DNA from: Rhea pennata
Lineage: Eukaryota > Chordata > Aves > Rheiformes > Rheidae
Reading direction: 5' to 3'
NCBI RefSeq assembly: GCF_028389875.1
Contig: NC_084669.1
Coordinates: forward strand, 36,866,731 to 36,930,730
DNA: 64,000 nucleotides
Numbering within the stretch: the first letter of the stretch is position 1; each line of letters begins with the position of its first letter. The position numbers and the translations under genes were made by a program. Of the stretch, positions 38,301 to 49,112 are shown one piece after another. The notes beneath the pieces are model-generated. The model worked only from the letters and a program-made list of their open reading frames with translations. It was not told the DNA's origin and did no database searches.

Positions 38301-39268
38301 CGCTCGCTCCTCCGGCCGCGGTCTCGAGGCCCCGCGCGCGCGCTCGCCGCGGGGCGGTGGCGGCGGTGGGTTTTCTCCCCCCCCCCCCCACGGTGATTTT
38401 GCTCGCAGCAAACCGCCGGCGCGGATCGGCTTACAGGGCCCCCTCCGCGGGGCCGCAGCTCCCGCCGCACAACGGCGGCCTTATGCGCGCGGGCATCTCC
38501 GCAGGCGCGCGCGCTTCCCCGGCGCGGCCCCGCTTCGCTCACACCACCCTAAGCCAAGGGGCATTTATCCCGAGCGGAGACCTGCCGGCTATTTTTAGGC
38601 GCTTCCCGCTTTCCGGGAAGGAAACGCGGCCCCCGGCACGCCGGCAGCGCTCCCGCCGGGCAGCCGGCGCGCTCGGCCCGCGGTGCCGCCTCCGCTTCGC
38701 GGCTTTTAAACGGGGTCCGCCGGGGCAAAGCCGCGCAAGCCGGCCCCGAAGCTCCAGGCAAAGCGGCTGCGAGGCGTCGTGGACCCGGGTTTCTGTCCGT
38801 CCGTCCGTCCCGCTGGCCGCAGGGCATCCCGGCGGGGCTCGGCGCGGGCGCTGCGAACCCCGCGTTGGGTTTGCAACGTCGGAGCGTCGCACGGAGCGGC
38901 CCGAGGCGGCGTTCGCCCAGCTCCGGCGCGAGGGCGAGCGCGCGGCGGCCGGGGCGTCGCGCGAGCCCCCCGAGCGCCCGCACCACGCGTGCGCCACGCG
39001 CCCGCCGCCACGGCGCCCGTGGGCAGCGCTGCGCGCCGGCGGCTCTCGTGGGGAAAAATAAAAAAAGAAAAAGAAAGGGAAAAAAGCGTAAAAAGTCGCT
39101 TTTTTGCAGCCAGGGGCGGAAGGCGGAAAGCGCCGCTGCTTCGCCCGGCTCCTGCCAAAGCGGCGCCGCCGCAGCACCGCGGCCGCCAGCGGCACCTGCG
39201 CGGGGCGCGCCGGAGGCCCCGCCGCCGCCCCCGCGGGACGCGCGCGCGCGCGTGGCGCCGGCCCCTAC
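35361..39268 (-). other. PALD1 5' intron region
   Basis: This lies between the start-codon exon and the putative noncoding first exon. A plausible acceptor for the start-codon exon is the AG in GCGAAG, 11-12 nt before the ATG, after a pyrimidine-rich stretch. Contents include poly-T runs and a (GA)n run at 37,603-37,625; the part right of about 38.2 kb merges into the promoter CpG island. No coding gene is seen. Confidence 0.55.
37603..37625. repeat. (GA)n microsatellite
   Basis: About 11 pure GA units, preceded by an A/T-rich stretch. Confidence 0.85.
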
Positions 39269-39630
39269 CTGCACCGCCGCCTCCAGCCGCCGCTCGGGGC
39301 GCGCCGCCGCCGCCGCCGCGCGCGCACCCGCCGCCGCGCGCACCCGCAGCCGCAGCCCGCTACACGGCGGCGGCGGCGCTCGGCGGCGCCCCGCGGCCCG
39401 GGCCCCCCATGGGGGCGGCGGGGCCCCGCGCCCGGGGCCGGCAGCCGACGAGGGGGCGGCGGCGGCGGCGGCGGCCACGCGCGCGCTGCTCCGCGTCCGT
39501 CCGTCCGTCCGCGCCCGTCCGTCCGCGCTGGGGTAGGGGCAGGACGAGGAGGAGGAGGAGGACGAGGAGGAGGAGGAGGAGGATGTGGGGGCGGGCTGTG
39601 GGCAGGGCCGACGCTGCCAATCAGCGGCGC
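39269..39630 (-). promoter_or_regulatory. PALD1 noncoding first exon and CpG-island promoter
   Basis: A strong minus-strand donor, GTGCAG|GTAGGG, ends an exon-like stretch at 39,269. It sits in a CpG island (about 38.3-40.3 kb) upstream of the PALD1 coding exons. An inverted CCAAT box (CCAAT at 39,617-39,621 on plus) is a typical promoter element for a minus-strand start between it and the donor. The first exon is inferred, and the 5' end is not known. Confidence 0.5.
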
Positions 39631-39635
39631 CGCGC

Positions 39636-39741
39636 CCCCGACGGCCCCCGGCGCGGCCCCGACGGCCCCCGGCGCGGCCCCGGCGCGGCCCCGACGGCCC
39701 CCGGCGCGGCCCCGACGGCCCCCGGCGCGGCCCCGGCGCGG
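39636..39741. repeat. GC minisatellite, 53-bp composite unit x2
   Basis: A 21-bp motif (CCCCGACGGCCCCCGGCGCG plus G) appears twice and is followed by an 11-bp partial copy (CCCCGGCGCGG). This 53-bp block is itself repeated exactly (39,636-39,688 and 39,689-39,741). It sits just upstream of the putative PALD1 promoter. Confidence 0.9.
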
Positions 39742-41827
39742 CCCCGAGGGCGCCCGGCCGTCAGTCCGTCCGGGCTCGAGTGGGTGCCGCCTGCCGCCCG
39801 AGCCCCGCGCAGGATCAGCGGCTGCTCGAGGCTCGGCCGGGCCGCGCGTCGGCGGCCGTCCGGGCTCTCCTGCGGCGCGGGTGCTCCCGCCCGGGATGAC
39901 CCGTTGGCCGGCTTTTACGCCGTAACAGGTTTATGTTCTGCCGTGGCACTTCCCGCCCGTGCCGGGGCCTTCGGGAAAGCAGGCGCGCGCCCTCAGCGAG
40001 GAGGGGAGAGTTTGCAGGGCCCGGCGCAGGCCTCGCGGCGCTCTCTTGCGCCGTTCGCCGCCGGCGCCCCTCGCCAGCCAGCCTCAAGCCACGTCCTTCC
40101 GATTTTGCAACCCGTTCCTGCCGCGGCAGCAATACGCCGAGCGCGGAGAAAGCCTCCGCCTGCCCGCCCTGACACGTGCAAGACGGATTTCCGCCGGGAA
40201 GGGCCGTAGCAAACGGCCGTGGCAACGGCGTTGCCCCCGGCCCGGCGGCGAGCGGGGACGGCCTCTCCGGCACGGGCGCCCGGGCGCGAGCTCGGGATGC
40301 AGCTTGAGCTCCGACGCGGCGGGTGCGGGTGCTTGGCGGGAGCAGGCACAGCGCCGTGCCGGAGGCTGAGGCGCCCCGCTTGGACGTGCTTCTGTAGGCG
40401 CAGCGGGCCCCTGAGGAAGCCTTTATAACTCCTCGGGCCGGAAGAACCCTGAGGGACAGCCGCAGCCAAAGCCACCGAGAGCAAGGAAGACCACTCCGAG
40501 GGAGCTTGAAGCGTTGCCACGAGGCCGCAGAGCACGGGTCAGAAGCGCCGCGAGACAAGCTTGGGCAGAGCTGATCGGGAAGCCCAGGGGCAGCAGCCAA
40601 CACGCGGCTGGTTGTAGAGGCCAGGCCTAAGAGCAAGCCCCTCCGAGAGCCGCTCGCCGCCTCTTCCTGCCTCGCACGAGGACTTGCGGGGCCTGGAGCA
40701 GGGAAATACAGCCCTCGGGAGACAGCAGGGTGGCCTGAGCTCTCCAGGCCTCCGGAGCAGGCCCTGACTGCTTGGGTCCCTTGAACACCTGCAGCGGTGA
40801 CAACAAGGACTTCCCTGGTGGAAACTGAGGCCGGGCCAGGCCTGCCTCACCTCCTGGGACCTCAGCATCGGCGGGCCGGGTAGAAACCACCGGTCTCCAA
40901 GAACCTCAGGAAAGGAGACTCACTACAGGAGCTCTTTCGAGTAGTCCAGCAGCAGGAGCCCAGCGGGACCAGCCTCAAGACCGTCTTCAGCCGGTTTCGG
41001 TCAGGGCAGAGAACGAAGCGAAGATGGATTTCTTCCAAAAACGAAGCTGCAGAGATGCGAGAGCCGCAGCTGCTGTCGAGGCTGGGCTGGAGGGGGACCA
41101 GGGAGGGTCACAACCCGCTCTGGTCTGTGTCCCCGCCGTGGGCACGTGCGCGGCTCCAGGTCTAGTTTCTCGCGCTGGGTGGACCTCTCCGTACAGAGGG
41201 ATCTGCACGGACGCGTCCTCAGGGCGCGGAGGGCTGGGCGCCGCTCCCGGGCCGCTTTAGACGTTACTCTTGGCTGCTGGCAGAAGTGATTGTTCATGGG
41301 ATGACGATTTCTCAACCAGGCTGTTCGCTCTCATTTCCTTTCAGTCCTTCAAAGAAACTACTAGCTGCACCCAGGAGAACAGCTCGGCCCCCAACCTGCC
41401 GCCCCGGGAAAGCGCTGCCTGCGGGCGCTCGGCTTGCCGCAAAAAGTCGCGGTCGCAAAATCACAAAAAAAGAAACGGAATCACGCCGAGGGCGCGCGTT
41501 GTCCCCTAGCAGGCGTTAATGTTGAACCTGCAGAGAATTCACCTGCAAGCGCAAGTCAAGGGGGGGCTTCAGCAATTGCTCCAAGACCCCCCCCTTTCCC
41601 CCCCCCCCGCCGTCTCCCGCAGGCATCCCCCGCGGCGCCGCGCCGGCTGCAATGCAACGCGCGCCGGCGTCCACGGGAGGTCACGGCGGCACCGCGCCGC
41701 CGGGGAGGGATTTCCCGCTACGCCGGGCGGCGCGAAGCGAGGGGGGAACGCGGGGCCGCGCTTCCCGGCCCCCGCGCCGCCCGCGGTTGAGGAAACTCGA
41801 GCAGCGCGTTTTAATAGAATCAAGATG
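39742..41827. other. Gap between PALD1 and EIF4EBP2; no gene seen (NODAL expected here)
   Basis: In human, NODAL lies between PALD1 and EIF4EBP2. No frame in this gap resembles a TGF-beta family mature domain with its cysteine knot. The left part belongs to the PALD1 CpG island; the rest has ordinary composition. Confidence 0.65.
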
Positions 41828-44800
41828 TTTATTGATCGCACCGTAACAGCAACCACCGGTGAGAGCTTTTGATTTTTTCCCTCCCAAACACCTGTTTCGA
41901 AAGACAGTAAAAAATACAACCCCGAACGCCGAGCGGCGGAGAGGCTGCCCAGAGACACGTCGGGCGCTCCTTGCTTTTCAGCCAGGATCCCGTTTAAAAA
42001 GGGAACTCGTACAAAGCGGAGGGGCCAGCAAACGGAGGCGGGGAAGGGGGCGTTCAGGGAAAAGAGAAAAAAAAAGGGGGGGGTGGGAAAGCGGTTCTGC
42101 ATCTTTATAAAGGAAGGTCCAGGAGTGTCGCGTGGTCTACACGGCGACTGAAGCTCTCTCCAGCCGTGTTTCTTCTGGCTCCCGCCCGCAAGGTAACTGT
42201 CCTCCAATTATTTTATTTTTATTTATTTATCTTGGCTTCGAGAGCAGATTTTGCCAAACGAGTCGCTCTGCCGGCGTCGATGGTGCACGTTCGAGCGATC
42301 TCCCATGCTCAAGCGAGAACGTTTTCGCGGCCCCTGCCCTGCTGCTGCTGCTCCTTCAATCCAAGGATGCAACAGACTCCCTAGGATCTTCGTTTTAAGG
42401 AAAATATATTTATTTATATATAATATATATATTTGTGTGTGTTATAAACATCCACCCCACACACATATACGTATTTCTACTCGCACTCATTCACTCGGGC
42501 GCCCGAGGTGGCCATCTCCCAGTTAATGGCTCAAAGCACACGTCGCAACCTGCCGCACGCTACGTGGCGGGGTTTGAATCAGAGCAACGGTGCCAAAGGG
42601 ACCAGAAGCCTCAAGTCGGGTGGACTTTGGGTGCAAAGCCTTTCTCTCTAACCATCTCCATTCGAGGATCTGGCGAAGCGAGTTCACGCCAGATCCACAC
42701 GGCGTGAGATGCAGTCCAAAGGAAAGGATGTTTGCTACCAGGAGACTTCACGTTGCCTTGGTTTTGGTTTCTCCTCCCACCAGGACGGGAGGACAGAAAC
42801 CTCCTGAAAGAGTTGAGCTCTTTTAACTCTTACCTCTACGTGGAAAAACTAGATCGAAGATGGTAGCTTAAAACTAGGCACTGCACCAATCCGAACCAAA
42901 CACACCTAGAGAAATAAATTACCGAAAAAAAAAGTGCACAAACGCTGCATCTTTGATGCTGAACGTATCCACCACGCACCTGAACTGGAGGATTTTAACA
43001 CTGTCTCTGAGAACAGAAAGCAGGGCACGAGCACGGAGCGGGCAGGCAAGGCCACCACCGCCACGCCACGGGCGCGGGGGGAGAAGAGCCGTCTGCCAGC
43101 GAGGCGGGGGACGGCGGCAGCGGCCGCCCCGGGCCGCCCGACGCCGAAGGGACCCTGGCCGCCCTTCTGAGGAAGGGAGGGGGAGCAGGCACTCAAGTGG
43201 GAGCTGCCAGCTGAAGCCTAGGTGGAAGATGAGGTCTAGGTGGAAGATGAAACGCGGGTATTTCGGGCGATACAGCATCTCCCCGAAGATGCAGCGTTCT
43301 GGGCCTTCACTTAGGTTTTGACCCATCTCGGTGACCGGTTGATGAAGCCAACCGGCTCCGCGTCACCGAGCAGTTTCCTAGACAGGCCACAGAGCCGGGC
43401 GAACGACTAAACCGGCCGAGAAGACGAGGAGGAGGACGCCGCACGTGCACGCCGCGCCAGCTCCCCTCGCCTTCCCGATACGCCCAGTTTCGGAGCAGCA
43501 TCTTCCCCAGCACGCGATGCCGGTCACCGAGCGCTGCGAGAAGCCAAAGAGCCGCCAGGCACTGGCGTAACTTGCACGAGATGCTCAAGCCAAAACACAA
43601 GATCTTCGTGACGGAAGAGATGTAAGAACCGGTCCCTACCAGGGTGGAAGAGAGGAGGCGGAGCAAAGGGCGAAATTAGAAAACGATTTCGTCCTGCCCT
43701 CTGAGGCTGATTTAGCAAGACAGATTTGAGAGCCCAGGGGAGAAATGCCGCATCCGCAGACTAATTAGACCGGAGAACAGAGCGGTCCGAAACACGCCTG
43801 AGCTGTCAAAGGCACGTTGTATGTGCAGCCAAAGCTCGGAAAGGAAAGCAGTTCCTCCCAAGAGCTTTGGAAGACCTTAGACAGCTGTGACAAGACCAAG
43901 AGCTTATCGCAGCTGTCTGGTAGCCCTTCGCCTGGCCAAGCGGCCAGCTCGTATCCTCAGAAAGGGATGCAAGAGAGCTTTTCCATCCAAAGGCCACAAT
44001 CCCTTTTGAAAATCTCCCTGGGAAGGGATACGGGGAGGCGAAGCACCGAAGGAAAAAAGCACCTGCATCTTAGCTCTCCATGTCGCTGCTGCATTTAGTT
44101 CTTTCAAAGAAACCACGGTATTAAAACCTTCTCCAGGCCAAAGCTCTCACCCAGAAGAGCAAAAAAAGAATAAAATAAAATCTCCGAATGGAAAAGCTCT
44201 CTTACAGACCTGAAACGTCTGAAAGGTCAAGCAGGCTCTCAGCTTGGTGCTGAGTAGTAGTTTTGCAGAAGCAAAAGGCAAACAGGTAGAGCACTCAAGA
44301 CCACCACCGACACGTCCTCGAATCCTCTCGCACGTCGACCTTTGTGCCTCCAGGAATATTGGAGGGAAGGATGCAAGGGAAGAGCTTGAGCACGCTTGTT
44401 TTGCTCTGTCAGAAGAAAGAAGCTGACAGCCAGAGAAGGGCAAGAAGTGAGCAGGGAGCAAGGTCGTGTGACACCCGGCACCCCACTGCTCCTCTCTGGG
44501 TTTTTTTCAGAGAAAATGAGACTACGCTGTGCAAACTCCTCCAGTACCCTGGGACTAACTAGCAGCCAGGTAGCTTGCAAGCCAGAGCAAGCCACTCCGA
44601 GGCTGTCTTTGGTGAGCTCATCGTTCAAAATAGGGTAGTAAGATCCTTCTACGAGTTTGGAAACCAGATCCAGCGCATGGTCGACCTGGCACGTCAGAGC
44701 CCCGACACCGCCAGGCAGGTCTGGCTGCCTGTAGGCATCTAGCGCGCTTGGGAGAGCAGCCAAAGGAGCTACACACGACTGGCCGAAATGACACAGGACC

Positions 44801-45887
44801 AGCAGAAACGATGCAGGACCAACGGACGACCCCACGTACCCGGAGCTGGGGCCAGAGCCAGGCAGGGCAGCCTAGAGCAACCGAAACGGTGCTAGACACC
44901 TACGTGCCCACAGCTCGTTCCCACCCGGGGCCGGACGAGAGCCAGAGCAGGAGGCCAGCGCTGCAAACCCAACTACGCCCCTGAGGGCCCTTCCCAGCTC
45001 CCCAGGGGTTTCATCGCTCCGTAGCGGGGCAGTAGGAGCACGCAAACGAGCCACCGTCGGCGGTCCGCGTCCAGGTCCCGGTCCCGGTGGGGACCCAAAG
45101 GGGGAGGGCACGGGCTCTGAGGAGACCCCGCGCCTCCCCACGCGCGCCGCGGCCCAAGCCGATTCCTGAGACGGCAAACGTCGCCGAGGGATTTTGCTCC
45201 TGTGTTATTCACATTTTGAAGGGGGGGGAATTAAAAAAAAAAAATGGGGGGGGGGTAAGAAATAGAGAGAGCACTTTTCAGGACACGTTCACCCCAGCCC
45301 AAAAAAGGAGTTACCAGGAAAGCGCCCCTTTTCAGTACCGAAGATAAAACCCAGGGCTTTCTAGACGCGGGGCTCTGCGGGAAGGGGAGCGGGGCCGGCG
45401 GCCGCGGGGCGCGCGGCGCCCGAGGAGCAGGGCCGCGGCGGGACGCTTCGCCCCATCCCGGGCCGAGCCTCCGGGAGAAGGGGCCGAGCGGCGCGGCGCG
45501 GCCCCGAACCCTGCCGAGCCGCCGGGAAGGGGGCGGTCAGCCGCTTAAAAACCCTCGATTTTCACGCGTAGTCCTTAAAACGAGTTTCGCACCGGGGCCG
45601 GGGCGAGGACAGGACGGTTGCCGGCGTAAGGAGGCATCGGGAACGAGCCGTTTCGGAAGTACCTTCAGCGCCTGTCCGCGACGTGGCCGGCCAGAGAAAT
45701 CGGGTGTGTGGGGGCAAAAATAAAATAAAGAAGGGGTCGAAAGGGGGAAGTGGCCACGGAGAGCCCGCGGGGTGGGGGGGGGGGGACACGGAGCCTCCCG
45801 CGGCAGCTCCCGCTCGGCTCGGGGCCGACGGCTCCGCCGAATTCGGTGCGCGCAGGTGTCGGGAGTCGCTGCCTCTCCGCCGGCCGA
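41828..45887 (-). other. EIF4EBP2: Probable EIF4EBP2 3' UTR
   Basis: The region downstream of the EIF4EBP2 stop has no coding-like frame. Mammalian EIF4EBP2 mRNAs carry a 3' UTR of several kilobases, so a long UTR is expected. Minus-strand AATAAA motifs occur at 42,409-42,414, at several places in 42,212-42,227, and at 41,828-41,833. Which one is used is unknown, so the left border is a guess. An AT/GT microsatellite sits at 42,401-42,452. Confidence 0.4.
42401..42452. repeat. AT/GT microsatellite
   Basis: TATTTATATATAATATATAT followed by GTGTGT, within the probable EIF4EBP2 3' UTR. Confidence 0.8.
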
Positions 45888-48443
45888 TCAGATGTCCATC
45901 TCGAACTGCGCGTCGTCGCCTGGCGAGAGACGGCGAGGGGTGAGGCAGGCGCGTACGGGAAGGGGGCAAACGCTACGGAAAGGCTCGCCCGGAAAAGCCC
46001 CAACAAAATCCCCGCGGGCCGGGGCGGCTTCGCGCGGATACCGAGGGAGCGGGCGGGAGCGCCGCTCTCTTACCCATCGAAGGCTTCCCGTCGTGGTTGT
46101 TCAGGTTGTTCACCTCCGCTTTGGGCTCCTCGGCCGCAGAGCCGGGGCTGGTGACACCGGGAATATTCGGGAGATGGCACGGCGGCGTCTGGGCCATGGG
46201 CGAGTTGCGGCGGTCAAGCAGGAACTTGCGGTCGTAGATGATCCGGGTACCTAGGCACGGGCGAGAGGGCAGGACCGGCGCGTCAGGACGCATCCTGCCC
46301 GCCCGCTCCCGGGGCGCTCAGCCTCGAGCGCCGCCGGGGCTGCTCTTCCTCGACGTGCTGCCGAACCTCCCCTTCACAGCCCCTTGGACCTTCCCCAAGC
46401 TTTCGTGTCTGCAGGAGGAGTCAACCAGCAGCCCTGCGCCCCAAAACCTCGTGTTCACCCACAGGAGAGGACAAGTTTCCTCACGAAGGACCTCTGCTAA
46501 AGCCCAAGGATGCTTTGGGAGGGTCAACGCATCGGCACCCCGCGCGCACCACGGCTAGTACGCCCGCTCGTACCCGCGCACAGCGGTGGCAGCCGATACG
46601 GCAACGCCGGGAAACCACCGAGGGTCGCAGCCGAGGTCCGGCCACAGTGTGCCCCCACGCCTTGTTTTGGGGGCTTCTCCCGGCCGTGGTCCTGCAAGCC
46701 CTTCTCCAGGCCAGGAGCACCGGCGGCGGGAGACACAACCCGGACCAGGAATGGTGCAGCCCCACCTGGCTATCCACAGACCAGGGTATTCCCGTCTACA
46801 CTAAGAGGAAGAAGCATCCACCGTTCAACGCGCTCCTTCCCCGGCGCCCCAGGTGGGACACGGAGGCCTCAGCAGCAGAGCAGCCACCACATATGCAGAC
46901 AACCATGGAAGTTTCACTCTGCTTTCTACTGCAAATGCAAAATATTCGCTACCAGGAAGCACCTAGGCTGGCTTCTGGCTCCAGGGAGTTTCTACGGCCA
47001 ACAGCGGGGCCACGCTCGAGCTGTTAAGGGCCTCAGACGTTTACATTTTTTGTCCTGGAGATGCCAACAGAGGGAGGTGGAACTCGCTCCCCAGCAAAAA
47101 CAACTTTATCAGGGCTAAGGAGTAAAATGCAATGGTTTTCATTCCAAGATAAGAATTGCAGGAAGCTATTCTTAGCGGGGCGCACAGCTGTGGGTAGGAA
47201 AAAAAAGCCACCATCGCCTTTGCGTCCCGCTTTCGGCTTCTATCGGGAGCTCCCAGAGAGCCAGGACACGGAGCAACCTGCGCGCTCACGCTCCGTCGCG
47301 ACGCAGAAGCCGCTCCGCGCGATTGCCCAGCGAGGCCAATTTTTGACAGCACGCTAAGTAGGTGACTCAGAGGACTCGCAGAGGCCGGTTACCGGCGTAA
47401 ACACAAGGCTGCTTTTCAGTCCGGGCATCGCGGCAGCGACCCGAAGGCAAAGCGCGCAAAGGAATTCAAAAACGACGAGCAGCGCTGGCAACCCCAGCTC
47501 GGGGCGAAGTTCTGCGTCCGGAAAGGGGTTGAGAGTTAGCAAAAGCATCACCCTGGGTGACTACCGCGTGCGTGCGTGCAAGCGCGCGCACGCTCTTCTC
47601 CCCTCTTTTAAAGCGAAGCTTGTGCGCGACCCCAGCCCTCGCGCTGCTCGTCTGAAGCGGACGGTGCGCCGGCGCGCCGCGCCGCGTTTTTCCAGGCAAG
47701 GGGCCCCGCGTATTTCGCGTCGCGGGAGCGGGCGGCGGCGGCCGCGCGAGCTTCGTCCCGTTTTCCTGCTCACGTCAAACGTCTCGCCCGCGGGCGGCCG
47801 CTCGGCGGCCGGATACTCCGTCTCCTGCAAAGCGCCGCGCGCGTCCTACTTGCAAAGCGCTGCGGATTAGGGCAACTGCGGGTCGGTAGAGAGGGTATCC
47901 CGGGTTTTCGCCCCCACACCCCCGCCCCGTGTCCCCCCCGGGCGCGGGTGTCGCCCTCCGGCCGTGCCCGCACGTGTCGCTGCTCGGGGCGGCAGCGGTA
48001 GGGCCACGTTGCAGCCGCGGAGCGCCAGGCCCGGGCAGGTCGCGCTGCCGAGGAGCTCTGCGCTCCGTGCGGGCCGGGCCGGGCCGGGCCGGGCCGGGCC
48101 GGGGGGCAGGACGAGCCCCGCCGCGGGCCGCGCAACCCCGCGCGCAGCCCCGCGCGCAGCCCCGCGCGCAGCCAAGGTCACGCGCCGCCGGAGCCGCCGC
48201 GCTGCGGAGCGGCGGAGGCGGCGCGGCCCCGCCCGGCTCGGCGCGGCGCGGCGCGGCCCGGCTCGGCTCGGCACGGCTCGGCGCGGGCTCACCGCCGGGG
48301 GTGGTGGAGAAGAGGGTGCCGCCGGGGGTGGTGCAGTAGTCGTGGGGCAGCTGCGCCGCGTCGCTGATGGCCACGGTGCGCGTGCGGGCGGGGATGGCGC
48401 GGCTCTGGCTCGCCTGGTGCCCGCCGCCGCCGCCCGACGCCAT
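45888..48443 (-). CDS. EIF4EBP2: eIF4E-binding protein 2 (4E-BP2), complete coding region, 3 exons
   Basis: 4E-BP2 is a small disordered translation repressor that binds eIF4E and is released when mTORC1 phosphorylates it; it is the main brain 4E-BP in mammals. Exons are 48443-48293, 46250-46074 and 45919-45888 (360 nt, 119 aa; human 120). All three regulatory motifs are intact: RAIP (15-18), the eIF4E-binding site YDRKFLL (56-62), and the TOS motif FEMDI at the C-terminus (115-119). TTP sites at T39 and T48 correspond to human T37 and T46. It differs from human in two lengths: an added Arg-Thr after RAIP (PARTRT) and a shortened Asn stretch (VNNLNNHD, one LNN fewer). The tail before the last exon reads HDGKPSMG. 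The last coding exon is only 32 nt. The gene is transcribed away from LRRC20 out of a shared GC-rich promoter. Confidence 0.97.
48071..48100. repeat. (GGGCC)6 repeat
   Basis: Six perfect GGGCC units followed by a GGGGGG run, in EIF4EBP2 intron 1 about 190 bp from the end of exon 1. The G-runs are on the plus strand, so the transcript carries the C-rich complement. Confidence 0.9.
48139..48173. repeat. 12-bp tandem repeat (CGCGCGCAGCCC) x3
   Basis: Two perfect units and an 11-base third unit, in EIF4EBP2 intron 1 next to the GGGCC repeat. Confidence 0.9.
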
Positions 48444-48575
48444 GGCCCGCGCCTTTGTCCCCGCCGAGGCGCGCCGGGGGCGGGCCGCGCCGCGGGCCGC
48501 CCGGGGACCCCCGGCACCGCCCCCGGGGCCGCCCCCCCGGGGCCGCCCCTTCCGCGCGGGGCCGCTCCCCCCCAG

Positions 48576-48752
48576 CGCGGGGCCGCCCCTCCCACGCGGG
48601 GCCGCCCCCACCCCGCCCGGGACCGCCCCCCCCACGCGGGGCCGCCCCTCCCACGCGGGGCCGCCCCCACCCCGCCCGGGACCGCCCCCCCCACGCGGGG
48701 CCGCCCCTCCCACGCGGGGCCGCCCCCACCCCGCCCGGGACCGCCCCCCCCC
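48576..48752. repeat. 59-bp GC minisatellite, 3 copies
   Basis: Units start at 48,576, 48,635 and 48,694 with exact 59-bp spacing and near identity. Each contains two GGGGCCGCCCC-like blocks and one CCCCGCCC GC box. The array lies 133-309 bp upstream of the EIF4EBP2 start codon, in the promoter or 5' UTR, and ends about 75 bp before the tRNA gene. Confidence 0.92.
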
Positions 48753-48826
48753 CCCGGCGCTGGCCCCGGCGGCGGCGCTTGGCGGCGGCGCTTGGCGGCG
48801 GCGCGGCCCCCGACGGCGGCCGCCGC

Positions 48827-48898
48827 TCCCACGTGGTCTAGCGGTGAGGATTCCTGGCTTTCACCCAGGCGGCCCGGGTTCGACTCCCGGCGTGGGAA
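48827..48898 (+). tRNA. tRNA-Glu (anticodon UUC)
   Basis: A 72-nt cloverleaf with a perfect 7-bp acceptor stem (TCCCACG with CGTGGGA) and discriminator A. The anticodon stem is CCTGG/CCAGG (48,853-48,857 and 48,865-48,869) around anticodon TTC at 48,860-48,862. The T arm is CCGGG/CCCGG with the TTCGACT loop. Box A (TGGTCTAGCGG, 48,834-48,844) and box B (GGTTCGACTCC, from 48,877) are intact. A TTTT Pol III terminator follows at 48,917-48,920. There is no intron. The D loop reads GGTGAGG where the usual vertebrate gene has GGTTAGG, the only clear departure. Confidence 0.95.
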
Positions 48899-49112
48899 GC
48901 CGCCCCCCCCGCCCCCTTTTGTTCGCAGCCGGGTGGTGATGATTGGGGGCGGGGGGGGGGGATCCCGGCGGCTCCCGCCCCAGCGGATCCCGAGGGTCCC
49001 GCGCTGATTGGCTGCGCGGCGGCCGCAGTTCCCCGTCGGGTCCGCCCCGCGGGCGGCAGCTGCCGCCGTCCTTCCGCGCGGGCCCGGCCCGGAGGCGGCC
49101 GCGCTGCGCCCG

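Larger units (their letters stand above)
48444..49112. promoter_or_regulatory. Divergent CpG-island promoter of EIF4EBP2 and LRRC20
   Basis: EIF4EBP2 (minus) and LRRC20 (plus) start head to head here, in sequence of very high GC and CpG. An NF-Y site in the form CTGATTGGCTG (ATTGG at 49,007-49,011) lies on the LRRC20 side. Many GC boxes (CCCCGCCC) lie on the EIF4EBP2 side within the minisatellite. A donor-like CCCG|GTAAGG at 49,113 suggests a noncoding LRRC20 first exon ending at about 49,112. The tRNA gene sits between the two halves. Confidence 0.6.

Noticed and set aside
38779-40209. 476-codon plus-strand open frame over the PALD1 promoter island
   Set aside because: Extreme GC content removes stop codons. 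The product is Arg/Ala/Pro low complexity, frames are open on both strands, and no domain is recognisable.
46510-47118. 202-codon plus-strand frame in EIF4EBP2 intron 1
   Set aside because: Opposite strand to the gene, no domain, and overlapped by other equally open frames.
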